DNA of 64,000 nt from Prochlorococcus sp. AG-409-P03. Its GTDB lineage: Bacteria; Cyanobacteriota; Cyanobacteriia; PCC-6307; Cyanobiaceae. This document shows, one piece after another, positions 56,335 to 64,000 of the stretch (position 1 is the first letter of the stretch; the number at the start of each line of letters is the position of its first letter). The notes below the pieces were generated by a model. It was not told the DNA's origin, searched no databases, and saw only the letters and a list, made by a program, of their open reading frames with translations. The position numbers were made by a program, and so were the translations under genes. Location of the stretch: the NCBI GenBank assembly GCA_003215295.1, contig QCKN01000002.1:62001-126000 (forward strand), read 5' to 3'.

Positions 56335-57936
56335 TCAAGGCAACTTAGGGCAAGTTTCAATCAATCTCCGAGCCAATGTAGTTTTTGGATTAGTCATTAT
56401 TTGTTCCCCAGATCCAGCTTCAACTATACGTCCTTTATCTAAGACAATAACTCTATGGCAAAAGCCACTTGCAAGGTAAAGATCATGAGTAATAAATAAC
56501 ATTGCCAGCCCAAAACGCTGTTGCAGAGATCTTAATAGTGATAAAACATCTGATTGAATCTCTGCATCAAGCATGCTGACACTTTCATCACAAATAAGTA
56601 CTTTGGGATCCAAAGCTAGGGCTCTGGCAATTGCCACACGTTGTTGCTGACCTCCTGATAGCTGATTTGGAAAACGGTTTTTAAACACTTCAGGTGGAGT
56701 TAAGCCAACCTGTTCAAGTAAGCAACGCACCTTTTCTTTCGCAGAAGATCGACCACACTTCCTATGAATTAGAAATGGATCCAATATTGCTTGTCCAACA
56801 GTCATTTTTGGGTTCAAGCAAGCATAGGGATCCTGAAAAACCATTTGCAAACCTTGTCGCGCTCGTCTGAGAGAAGTGCCTTTTAAAGTAAGCATGTTCT
56901 TACCTTCCAAAATCACCTCACCTCCTCTAGTAGGAGTTAAGCCCAAAAGAGCCTTACACAAAGTTGTTTTTCCACAGCCAGAGGCGCCAACCACTCCTAA
57001 AGTTTCTCCCTTATTAATAGAAAAACTCACTTCATCAACAATATTCAGAGTATTCATCTGCCACGGAAAGCCACTTTTAACATACGAACATCGCAAACGA
57101 TTGACCTCCAAAACTAAATTTTGATCAGCCTCTCGTTGACCAAAACCCCCTTCTCTTGAACGAGCGGAACTAACAAGTCTATTTCCTATAAGAGATTGAG
57201 GATTAGTAAGGACTTCTCTACTAACTCCTTCCTCAACGATTTTTCCTTTATCAAGAATAGCTATACGTTCACACCACTTTGATGCTAGTGCCAGATCATG
57301 ACTAATAAGTAATAACGTACTTCCAAGTTCATTACATAAATTGCTTAGTTGAGTCATTACTTGGTCAGCAACAGCTACATCAAGACTGGTGCTTGGTTCA
57401 TCTGCAATCACTAAAGGAGGGTTTAAAGCTATAGCAAGCGCAATTGCCAATCTTTGGCGCATCCCCCCGCTGAATTCATGAGGGTAAGCTTGAAAACGCA
57501 AAGGACTAATCTCAACCATTTCAAGCAATTCCTTAGCCCTCTTCCTTCGAAACAAAGAGCTTGTTTCGGGCCGATGAGCCTTGAGAGTATCTAACAAGTG
57601 CTCACCAACCGTCATTAATGGGTTTAGTCTTGTCATCGGATCCTGAAAAACAAGCCCAACAGCTTCTCCTCTGAACCTTCGCAACATCTTTTGATTCAGT
57701 CCTCTTGGATCTTTTCCGGTCAAAAGCAGACCTCCTTCACAAAGACTGCCTATAGGTAGTAATTGCAAGATAACTCTTGCGACAGTACTCTTCCCACACC
57801 CAGAAGAGCCAATCAGCGCAAGTCGTTCTCCAGCTTCTAATCTTAAATTCAAGCCATCCAGAAGCCACGTGGAACTACTGGGATACCGCATCCGCAAGTC
57901 TTGAATATTCAGAACGGGATCGAAAGAACTAACCAT
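56335..57936 (-). CDS. Two-domain ABC transporter ATPase (peptide/nickel type)
   Basis: A 533-residue fusion of two ABC ATPase domains. Domain 1: Walker A GSSGCGKST, signature FSGGMRQR, ADEPSTSLDVA. Domain 2: Walker A GASGCGKTT, signature LSGGQQQR, CDESVSMLDAE. In AB fusion form it resembles DppDF/GsiA/YejF ATPases for peptides, glutathione or nickel. Substrate-binding and permease genes are not in this window, so the substrate is unknown. The second Walker B has Asp-Glu-Ser-Val where many have Asp-Glu-Pro-Val. Start ATG at 57936 or GTG at 57948. Confidence 0.88.
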   Translation of the reverse strand: MVSSFDPVLNIQDLRMRYPSSSTWLLDGLNLRLEAGERLALIGSSGCGKSTVARVILQLLPIGSLCEGGLLLTGKDPRGLNQKMLRRFRGEAVGLVFQDPMTRLNPLMTVGEHLLDTLKAHRPETSSLFRRKRAKELLEMVEISPLRFQAYPHEFSGGMRQRLAIALAIALNPPLVIADEPSTSLDVAVADQVMTQLSNLCNELGSTLLLISHDLALASKWCERIAILDKGKIVEEGVSREVLTNPQSLIGNRLVSSARSREGGFGQREADQNLVLEVNRLRCSYVKSGFPWQMNTLNIVDEVSFSINKGETLGVVGASGCGKTTLCKALLGLTPTRGGEVILEGKNMLTLKGTSLRRARQGLQMVFQDPYACLNPKMTVGQAILDPFLIHRKCGRSSAKEKVRCLLEQVGLTPPEVFKNRFPNQLSGGQQQRVAIARALALDPKVLICDESVSMLDAEIQSDVLSLLRSLQQRFGLAMLFITHDLYLASGFCHRVIVLDKGRIVEAGSGEQIMTNPKTTLARRLIETCPKLP

Positions 57937-57991
57937 AGGAAGTAGCACGTGGTCTTGAGGCTGAATAACATGTGTAAATCGGCTGAGTGGA

Positions 57992-60328
57992 ATGCTTCAC
58001 GCCACCTCCACGCCAAACTCCAACCAGGCCGAGAAGGCCTGTGCTTCTTCGCTGCCTTCTGAACCTCAACTCAGAGCGCATCCAATTCGCAATAGTGACG
58101 ACTACGGCATCCCCCTACCAGATTGGTTAAAAAGTTGCATTGAACATATTCCACCAGGAATTGGGCAAAGTTGCCCAACAGACTCAGAAGCTTTACTTGC
58201 GGCAGCCTTTGACCTGGCCTATCAACTGCATGAAGGACAATTTCGAGTCAGTGGTGAACCATATATCGTTCATCCAGTTGCAGTAGCTGATTTATTAAGA
58301 GAAATAGGAGCTAGTGCAAGTGTTATCGCAGCAGGGTTCCTTCATGATGTAGTTGAAGATACAGATGTGACTCCCGAACAATTAGAGGGTTATTTCGGTA
58401 GTGAAATCAAAGGCTTAGTTGAAGGAGTAACAAAGTTAGGAGGAATCCACTTCACAAATCGAACAGAAGCACAAGCAGAAAATCTACGAAAAATGTTTTT
58501 AGCTATGGCCAGTGACATCAGAGTTGTTCTCGTCAAGCTGGCGGATAGACTCCATAACATGCGAACTCTGGGCTCTCTTCAGCCAGACAAGCAACAACGA
58601 ATTGCAAGAGAAACGCGTGAAATATATGCACCCTTAGCCAATCGTCTTGGAATAGGACGTTTCAAATGGGAATTGGAAGACCTAGCTTTCAAATTATTAG
58701 AACCAGATGCCTTCCGAGAAATACAGCAAGAAGTCTCTACTAAACGCAGTGAGCGTGAAAAACGATTAAGCGTAACAGTGGAGTTACTGAAAGACCGATT
58801 GAAATCTGTCGGGCTTGAAAACTGTGATGTAAGCGGCAGGCCCAAACATCTCTATGGGATTTGGCACAAAATGCAGCGACAGCAAAAAGAATTCCACGAA
58901 ATCTTTGATGTAGCTGCGCTTAGGATCATTGTCCCAAGCGTTGAAACCTGCTATCGAGCCCTAGCAGTTGTTCACGACACTTTCAGACCTATACCAGGTC
59001 GCTTCAAAGACTACATAGGGCTACCAAAGCCAAACGGTTACCAATCTCTCCATACAGCCGTTATAGGGCGACATCGTCCTATCGAAGTTCAAATTCGAAC
59101 TCCAGAGATGCATCGTGTAGCGGAATTTGGAATCGCAGCACATTGGAAATACAAAGAGGGTGGCTCACCAGCGGCGGCTGGAGACACAGAAAGATTTAAC
59201 TGGTTGCGTCAATTAGTTGAATGGCAACAAGAAGGAGGGAATTCTGACCACAACGACTATTTAGCATCAATAAAGGAAGATCTGTTTGATGAAGAGGTTT
59301 TTGTTTTCACCCCGAAAGGAGATGTAGTAGGTCTACGCAAAGGTTCTACAGCAGTAGATTTCGCATATCGAATTCACTCAGAGGTAGGTAATCATTGCCA
59401 TGGCACACGAATAAACGACCGTCTCTGTGCGCTATCTACTCTGCTAAGCAATGGAGACTTTGTAGAAGTTCTAACCAGTAAAACATCTCATCCAAGCCTA
59501 GATTGGCTCAATTTCGTTGCGACCCCTACAGCCCGTAATCGCATTCGACAATGGTATAAAAAAAGTCATAGGGATGACACCATTGAACGTGGGAAAGATA
59601 TGCTCGAGCGTGATCTTGGGAGACATGGCTTCGATGCACTACTAAATAGTGACGCAATGACGAAAATCGCAGAACGCTGCAACCTCAAAAGCACAGATGA
59701 TCTTCTGGCAGCATTAGGTTTTGGCGCAATAACCCTACAACAAGTTCTCAATCGTCTACGAGAGGAAGTGCGCCTTCAAAACATAACGTCAACAGAGCAA
59801 GTCCTAACTAACTCTGATGTAGCCAAACAACTCTCAGAACATGCCGAATCCATTCCTTCTCAAACTTCAGCACTAGAATCCACTCCAATCCTAGGAGTTG
59901 AAGGTCTCGACTACCGTCTTGGGAAATGTTGTACGCCTCTTCCCGGAGAGGCAATCTTAGGCACTGTAGCTTTAGGTAATCACGGAATTACAATTCATCG
60001 GCAAGACTGCGCGAATCTCAGTGCAATTCCTAACGAACGAAGACTACCCGTTCAATGGAACAGGAGTTCCTTAATAAAAGACGAGAAGTTCCCCGTTCAA
60101 ATAAGAATTGAAGTCATCGATAGGGTGGGTATTCTTAAAGACATACTGATGAGATTATCTGACAAAGGTATCAACGTCAGTGATGCTCGAGTTCAAACAG
60201 CACAGGGACGACCAGCTTGCATTGATTTAAGAGTAGAGCTCAATAATTGCTCTCAGTTAAGTGTGACTATGGATCAAATTCGCTCGATGGCTGACGTACT
60301 TGATATTGCTCGTACCGGACTAAGGTAG
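57992..60328 (+). CDS. Bifunctional (p)ppGpp synthetase/hydrolase
   Basis: A 778-residue RelA/SpoT homologue controlling the stringent response. The HD hydrolase has GFLHDVVEDTDVTPEQL near residue 115 and is intact. The synthetase has GRPKHLYGIWHKM and DYIGLPKPNGYQSLHTAVIG. A TGS domain (VFVFTPKGDVVGLRKGSTAV) and a C-terminal ACT domain (RIEVIDRVGILKDILMRLSD) follow. Both activities therefore look functional, as for a single RSH protein. The N-terminal Ser/Glu-rich part is variable. ATG at 57992; 55 bp from the divergent ABC gene. Confidence 0.95.
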   Translation: MLHATSTPNSNQAEKACASSLPSEPQLRAHPIRNSDDYGIPLPDWLKSCIEHIPPGIGQSCPTDSEALLAAAFDLAYQLHEGQFRVSGEPYIVHPVAVADLLREIGASASVIAAGFLHDVVEDTDVTPEQLEGYFGSEIKGLVEGVTKLGGIHFTNRTEAQAENLRKMFLAMASDIRVVLVKLADRLHNMRTLGSLQPDKQQRIARETREIYAPLANRLGIGRFKWELEDLAFKLLEPDAFREIQQEVSTKRSEREKRLSVTVELLKDRLKSVGLENCDVSGRPKHLYGIWHKMQRQQKEFHEIFDVAALRIIVPSVETCYRALAVVHDTFRPIPGRFKDYIGLPKPNGYQSLHTAVIGRHRPIEVQIRTPEMHRVAEFGIAAHWKYKEGGSPAAAGDTERFNWLRQLVEWQQEGGNSDHNDYLASIKEDLFDEEVFVFTPKGDVVGLRKGSTAVDFAYRIHSEVGNHCHGTRINDRLCALSTLLSNGDFVEVLTSKTSHPSLDWLNFVATPTARNRIRQWYKKSHRDDTIERGKDMLERDLGRHGFDALLNSDAMTKIAERCNLKSTDDLLAALGFGAITLQQVLNRLREEVRLQNITSTEQVLTNSDVAKQLSEHAESIPSQTSALESTPILGVEGLDYRLGKCCTPLPGEAILGTVALGNHGITIHRQDCANLSAIPNERRLPVQWNRSSLIKDEKFPVQIRIEVIDRVGILKDILMRLSDKGINVSDARVQTAQGRPACIDLRVELNNCSQLSVTMDQIRSMADVLDIARTGLR

Positions 60329-60764
60329 TCATTTCCCCAGCGCTTAGTACTTGAAACCTCAAGAGCGTCAAAGACTAAAAACCTAAAGGAATCCTTTCTT
60401 ATAAATTCATTTTGATCTGTCTGCAAAGTATCTGAATCACTTCTAGTAAAAGACAGATCAAGCATGGCTAACCTCTAGTATAGGGTTACACGTTCTCAAT
60501 AGCAATTTACTCAATCATCTAACGATATCAATCCTAAGAACTGGGGCACTCATTTCTGAGAGCATATGGTTAATTTAAAGAGTGATTAGCATTCTTAGCA
60601 CCTGTAATAACGAAGGTGCAATTCGGCATATATAATCATGACAAGAGAAGATATCGTTATGATTTATTTAAGAAAATAGTCCCGAATCAACAGAGTCATC
60701 TAAATTCTTATTTAGACTGAATTTCATTAGCATAAGCCTACAATAAAAGAAATCATACCCAAAC
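60329..60764. other. Gap of 436 bp with a perfect inverted repeat
   Basis: No supported gene between the convergent RSH gene and the DUF2062 gene. The region contains an 11-bp perfect inverted repeat, TTGATCTGTCT at 60412-60422 and AGACAGATCAA at 60451-60461, with a 28-nt loop, and a second small hairpin, GCACCT/AGGTGC at about 60598-60619. Neither is followed by a clear T-run. The rest is AT-rich and unremarkable. Confidence 0.5.
60412..60461. repeat. 11-bp perfect inverted repeat
   Basis: TTGATCTGTCT (60412-60422) and AGACAGATCAA (60451-60461) flank 28 nt. It might be an RNA stem-loop, an RNA processing site or a protein-binding pair. It does not resemble an insertion-sequence end, and no transposase is near. 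Confidence 0.4.
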
Positions 60765-61214
60765 CTATTTCGAGTGTTTTTTCAACCAGTAATATGCAAC
60801 TGAGCCTATAAAAAATGCAAGAGTCAACCCTGTTATAGCAGAACCCAAGAGGATTCTTCCACTAAAAATTAAACCCTGAGTCAAACCATTACTCAGGCTA
60901 ATTTGTTCAAGGTCATTACTCCCCGGCCCATAACCTAAAAAGAAGGAGCCAACATGATAGTTAAACCAATACAGGGGTAAATAAGTGACTGGATTACTAA
61001 TCCAAGTACCTCCAACTGCTAATAAGTGATTAGCCTTAAGCAACCTTGCAAGAAAGAGACCTAGGATGATCTGAAAACCAAAAAGAGGGAAGCACCCACT
61101 AAATACTCCTACGGCTAAGCCGCGAGCCCTTTCTGAAGGAGTCCCTTCATGCCGCCAAAGCCAAAAAAGAAGTCGTCGAGCTCTCCTAATCAAAATTGGC
61201 AGGATTCTCAGCAT
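60765..61214 (-). CDS. DUF2062 membrane protein
   Basis: A 149-residue protein with about three hydrophobic segments: LAVGVFSGCFPLFGFQIILG around residues 33-52, LAVGGTWISNPVTYLPLYWF near 66-85, and a C-terminal helix. The GxxxGxFPxxGxQ and TWxSNPxTxxPxY patterns are the DUF2062 signature. Function is unknown. Start ATG at 61214. It is divergent from mnmE, 71 bp away. Confidence 0.85.
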   Translation of the reverse strand: MLRILPILIRRARRLLFWLWRHEGTPSERARGLAVGVFSGCFPLFGFQIILGLFLARLLKANHLLAVGGTWISNPVTYLPLYWFNYHVGSFFLGYGPGSNDLEQISLSNGLTQGLIFSGRILLGSAITGLTLAFFIGSVAYYWLKKHSK

Positions 61215-61285
61215 TTAACACCCTATTTCACCAAAAAGCTTCAGACTGGGAAAAGAGTAGGCAATCTTGAAAGGATCCTCTGTTA

Positions 61286-62677
61286 ATGAATATGCCCTTT
61301 CAATTCGACGAGACAATTGCTGCTATTGCTACTGCAGTCGCACCAGGACAAGGTGGAATTGCAGTGATACGAATCTCCGGCTCTGCAGCCAAAGATATAG
61401 GGAGAAGGATCCTACATATCAGTGGCCAGCAAAATTGGGAAAGCCACAGAATTCTTTATGGATATATCTTAGATGCAGAGAAAAAAGAACGCATAGATGA
61501 AGTACTTGTATTAAACATGGAAGCACCGAGAAGTTATACAGGAGAAGATGTAGTAGAGATTCACTGTCATGGTGGATTAATACCCGTACAGCGTGTATTA
61601 GAGCGAGTGCTTTCACACCCAAATGTTAGAAGAGCTCTTCCTGGCGAGTTTAGTCAACGAGCAGTTCTTAATAACCGACTCGACTTAACACAGGCCGAAG
61701 CAATTAATGACTTAATCCAAGCACGAAGTCGTAAGGCGGCCCAACTAGCAATGGCCGGAGTAAGTGGAGAGCTTAACAACCAGATCAATGCATTAAGAGG
61801 GCAACTCTTAGACCAACTCACCGAGCTCGAAGCCCGTGTTGACTTTGAAGACGACTTACCTCCTCTGAATCCAACTGAGTTATTACAAGAAATAAACAAC
61901 ATCAAGATGGCTCTTTTCAAGCTTGTCGATGATGCGAAGAAAGGTGCTTATCTGCGACATGGACTAAAAGTAGCCTTACTAGGTCGGCCCAATGTCGGTA
62001 AAAGTTCCTTGTTAAACCGTCTCAGTAGACGAGAACGTGCAATTGTCACTGAACTCCCTGGAACCACAAGAGATTTATTAGAAAGTGAGGTCATTCTGAA
62101 AGGTGTACCAATCACTCTTCTAGATACTGCAGGAATACACCAAACCGATGACCAAATTGAAAAATTAGGAATAATTAGAAGTAAGCAAGCACTAGCCATG
62201 GCAGATGTGGTCATGGTGATATTTGATCTATCGATTGGTTGGACTACTGAAGACCACAGTATCCTCGATCAACTTCCTAGTGACATCCCAAGACTTCTTG
62301 TAGGCAACAAGTCTGATCTCTTATCCAGCCCAAGTGATATTCCTACCAATGAGTTTCTCAGATCGATTAGTTATGTAAAGATCAGTGCAATAACGGGAAA
62401 GGGAGAGGAGGTCTTGATTAATGAGCTCTTACAAAGTTGTGGTGCTAGTGAAGGCCAAAGCTTAGAAATAGCACTAAATGAAAGACAGTGTGATCTCGCG
62501 CAGCTGGCAGCACAGTCCTTAGATAAAATTAGTCATGTTGCAAACCAAAAATTACCCTGGGATTTTTGGACCATAGACCTTCGAGAAGCTATTCATAAAC
62601 TAGGTGAACTAACAGGAGAAGAAATTACAGAAGTCTTACTGGACAGAATCTTTTCTCGCTTCTGTATTGGCAAATAA
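61286..62677 (+). CDS. mnmE: tRNA modification GTPase MnmE
   Basis: A 463-residue protein that works with MnmG to place a cmnm group on wobble uridine of tRNAs. The N-terminal tetrahydrofolate-binding domain starts FDETIAAIATAVAPGQGGIA and has RSYTGEDVVEIHCHGG. The G domain shows GRPNVGKSS, TTRD and DTAGIHQTDD. The C terminus ends FSRFCIGK, with the catalytic cysteine in the FCIGK motif. ATG at 61286, with another ATG two codons later. It is followed by nadC, 70 bp downstream. Confidence 0.97.
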   Translation: MNMPFQFDETIAAIATAVAPGQGGIAVIRISGSAAKDIGRRILHISGQQNWESHRILYGYILDAEKKERIDEVLVLNMEAPRSYTGEDVVEIHCHGGLIPVQRVLERVLSHPNVRRALPGEFSQRAVLNNRLDLTQAEAINDLIQARSRKAAQLAMAGVSGELNNQINALRGQLLDQLTELEARVDFEDDLPPLNPTELLQEINNIKMALFKLVDDAKKGAYLRHGLKVALLGRPNVGKSSLLNRLSRRERAIVTELPGTTRDLLESEVILKGVPITLLDTAGIHQTDDQIEKLGIIRSKQALAMADVVMVIFDLSIGWTTEDHSILDQLPSDIPRLLVGNKSDLLSSPSDIPTNEFLRSISYVKISAITGKGEEVLINELLQSCGASEGQSLEIALNERQCDLAQLAAQSLDKISHVANQKLPWDFWTIDLREAIHKLGELTGEEITEVLLDRIFSRFCIGK

Positions 62678-62747
62678 ATAAATTTATCCAATAAAGAGTT
62701 ACATTCCTGAAGAGTCAAATCTGCAAAGCTCTTCAAAATTACTAAGG

Positions 62748-63623
62748 ATGGTGGATCTACATAGTCCTATGCTCAATCGTCTAATAGATGCGTGGTTGGA
62801 TGAGGACTTAGGGCGCGGCGACCTAAGTCAGCCAGCACTAAATAAAGGCATTGGTTCGGCCTACTGGATGGCTAAGCAACGTGGCCTCTTCTGTGGCGGC
62901 GAGTTAATTAAACGAATTTTCAAAAGACTTGACCCCTCTGTCGAAATTCATTTGCTAATTCATGATGGCGATGCATTTAATGCTGGGGAAAAACTATTAA
63001 ATCTTCAGGGGCCCAAAGGGGCACTAATTGCAGGTGAGCGGACAGCTCTGAATTTGGCAATGCATCTTTCTGGCATTACAACGACAACAGCCACTCTAGT
63101 AAAAGAGTTGCAGGGCACTGGAGTGCGTCTAGCCGATACTCGTAAAACCACACCAGGTCTTCGAATCCTAGAGAAATACGCTGTGAGGTGTGGAGGAGGA
63201 GTCAATCATCGTCTAGGACTAGATGATGCCGCCATGCTTAAAGAAAATCATCTCGCATGGACAAGTGGAATAACAGCAGCAATCCAAGAAGTGCGTAAAA
63301 ATGCCCCATGGCCATCACGAATTATTGTTGAAGCAGAAACCCCACAACAAGCAGAAGAAGCTGTTCATGCAGGTGCTGATGGAATCCTTCTAGATGAAAT
63401 GCGACCTGACATTCTTCATTCTCTTGTCCCAAAATTGCGAGCTTTAGCCGCCAATGGCTCCGCTAATGGCCTACCCAGACAAGTTGTCCTTGAGGCCTCA
63501 GGTGTCAATCCTAAAGATTTAAAAGAATATGCAGCTTGTGGAGTTGATTTAATCTCTAGTAGTAAACCAATAACAAATAGTTCTTGGATCGACTTCAGCA
63601 TGCGTTTCAAAGAAGTCATTTAA
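62748..63623 (+). CDS. nadC: Nicotinate-nucleotide pyrophosphorylase (carboxylating)
   Basis: A 291-residue enzyme of NAD synthesis that makes nicotinate mononucleotide from quinolinate and PRPP. The N-terminal part has LDEDLGRGDLSQPAL, then GERTALNLAMHLSGI, the ADTRKTTPGLRILEKYAV motif, GGGVNHRLGLDDAAMLKENH and VEAETPQQAEEAVHAGADGI, ending in LEASGVNPKDLKEYAACGVD. ATG at 62748. It reads in the same direction as mnmE. Confidence 0.96.
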   Translation: MVDLHSPMLNRLIDAWLDEDLGRGDLSQPALNKGIGSAYWMAKQRGLFCGGELIKRIFKRLDPSVEIHLLIHDGDAFNAGEKLLNLQGPKGALIAGERTALNLAMHLSGITTTTATLVKELQGTGVRLADTRKTTPGLRILEKYAVRCGGGVNHRLGLDDAAMLKENHLAWTSGITAAIQEVRKNAPWPSRIIVEAETPQQAEEAVHAGADGILLDEMRPDILHSLVPKLRALAANGSANGLPRQVVLEASGVNPKDLKEYAACGVDLISSSKPITNSSWIDFSMRFKEVI

Positions 63624-63690
63624 TGCAAACTACTACCATGCGGCAATCGGTTGAAAACTGTCCTGAGCGTTTACTCACCGATAAGCCACC

Positions 63691-64000
63691 ATGCTGAACC
63701 TCTCAAATTCATTAAAAAAGCATCTGGAAAAAGCGCTAATAAAAGCTTTTCCTGAGATAGCTAAAGCAGCACAAATGGCCGGGTTAAGCATCGACCCTGA
63801 ACTAGTTCCTACCAGTAGGCCTGAGTTTGGTGATTTTCAAGCCAATATTGCCTTAAAACTCGCAAAATCACTAAAAACTGCACCTCGAAGCGTTGCACAG
63901 GCAATAGTTGAAGAGCTACAAAATGATGATGACTTCATAAGACTCTGCGAACCCCCTGAGATCGCAGGCCCTGGGTTTATAAACCTAACCATTAAGACGA
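63691..64000 (+). CDS. argS: Arginyl-tRNA synthetase, N-terminal fragment
   Basis: The window ends inside this gene. The first 103 codons start [20 protein letters not shown] and contain [20 protein letters not shown] and GPGFINLTI, the Add-1 N-terminal domain of class I ArgRS that recognises the tRNA D-loop. The HIGH and KMSKS regions lie beyond the window. ATG at 63691, 67 bp after nadC. Confidence 0.9.
   Translation, partial: MLNLSNSLKKHLEKALIKAFPEIAKAAQMAGLSIDPELVPTSRPEFGDFQANIALKLAKSLKTAPRSVAQAIVEELQNDDDFIRLCEPPEIAGPGFINLTIKT

Noticed and set aside
60412..60461. Insertion-sequence terminal repeats
   Set aside because: The enclosed sequence is only 28 nt and no transposase or target duplication is present.

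Overview
The window looks like chromosomal core DNA of a low-light-type Prochlorococcus (marine picocyanobacterium). The evidence is a compact genome with short gaps and many 4-bp start/stop overlaps, low GC (around 40% judged by eye, too low for marine Synechococcus), oxygenic photosynthesis genes (psbA, psbO, CP12, the carotenoid hydroxylase crtR), a CP12 without its N-terminal cysteine pair, and a gene order (psbA beside aroC and an aspartoacylase; coaBC-psbO-sat-ftsH) that I recall from Prochlorococcus. The species assignment is inference; no rRNA is present. I see no insertion sequence, prophage, CRISPR array, integrase or restriction system, so this is not an accessory island.

Layout. 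1-5250: end of glmM, trmB, a DUF3177-like membrane protein, ileS, then about 620 bp with no recognisable gene. 5248-12000: tRNA-Leu(UAG), crtR, creatininase-gatC (coupled), mpg-pyrB (coupled), a Ycf20-like protein, tRNA-Ala(CGC), a DUF2555 protein overlapping coaBC. 12176-18110: psbO with a strong terminator, sat, ftsH, a KDPG aldolase overlapping ftsH, aroC. 18214-25300: psbA with its terminator and a structured upstream region, a small possible lipoprotein, aspartoacylase, a coupled GST / DUF2301 / ABC-F set, a small unknown ORF and CP12. 25328-31646 is all minus strand: a small conserved-looking protein, obgE, mutS2, a VOC protein, hemB and a dnaJ-type gene.

31926-34984 is a probable inorganic-carbon uptake cluster on the plus strand: a SulP (BicA-like) transporter, an SbtA-like transporter and a PII-like SbtB partner. 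35090-43514: a thioredoxin-reductase-like flavoprotein that seems to lack the NADPH site, two small unknown proteins leading into an ABC1/UbiB kinase, enolase, glyoxalase I and a ClpB2-type chaperone. 43586-47087 is the secE-nusG-rplK-rplA-rplJ-rplL transcription/translation block, followed on the opposite strand by a candidate structured small RNA with its own terminator. 47544-64000: rnhA-pyrD, a CobD-like aminotransferase, murG, a secreted unknown, pgk, uspA-rbgA-rluD (coupled), a two-domain ABC ATPase, relA/spoT, a DUF2062 protein, mnmE, nadC and the start of argS.

The genes serve photosynthesis (psbA, psbO, crtR, hemB), carbon entry and fixation (SulP, sbtAB, CP12, pgk, eno), pyrimidine synthesis (pyrB, pyrD), sulfate activation, cell wall and cofactor synthesis, and ribosome and tRNA maintenance. 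I did not find a convincing wholly new multi-gene system. The items most worth checking are the minus-strand RNA after rplL, the SbtB without its C-terminal cysteine loop, the pyridine-nucleotide-independent-looking flavoprotein, and the ClpB2 with an altered Walker B motif.
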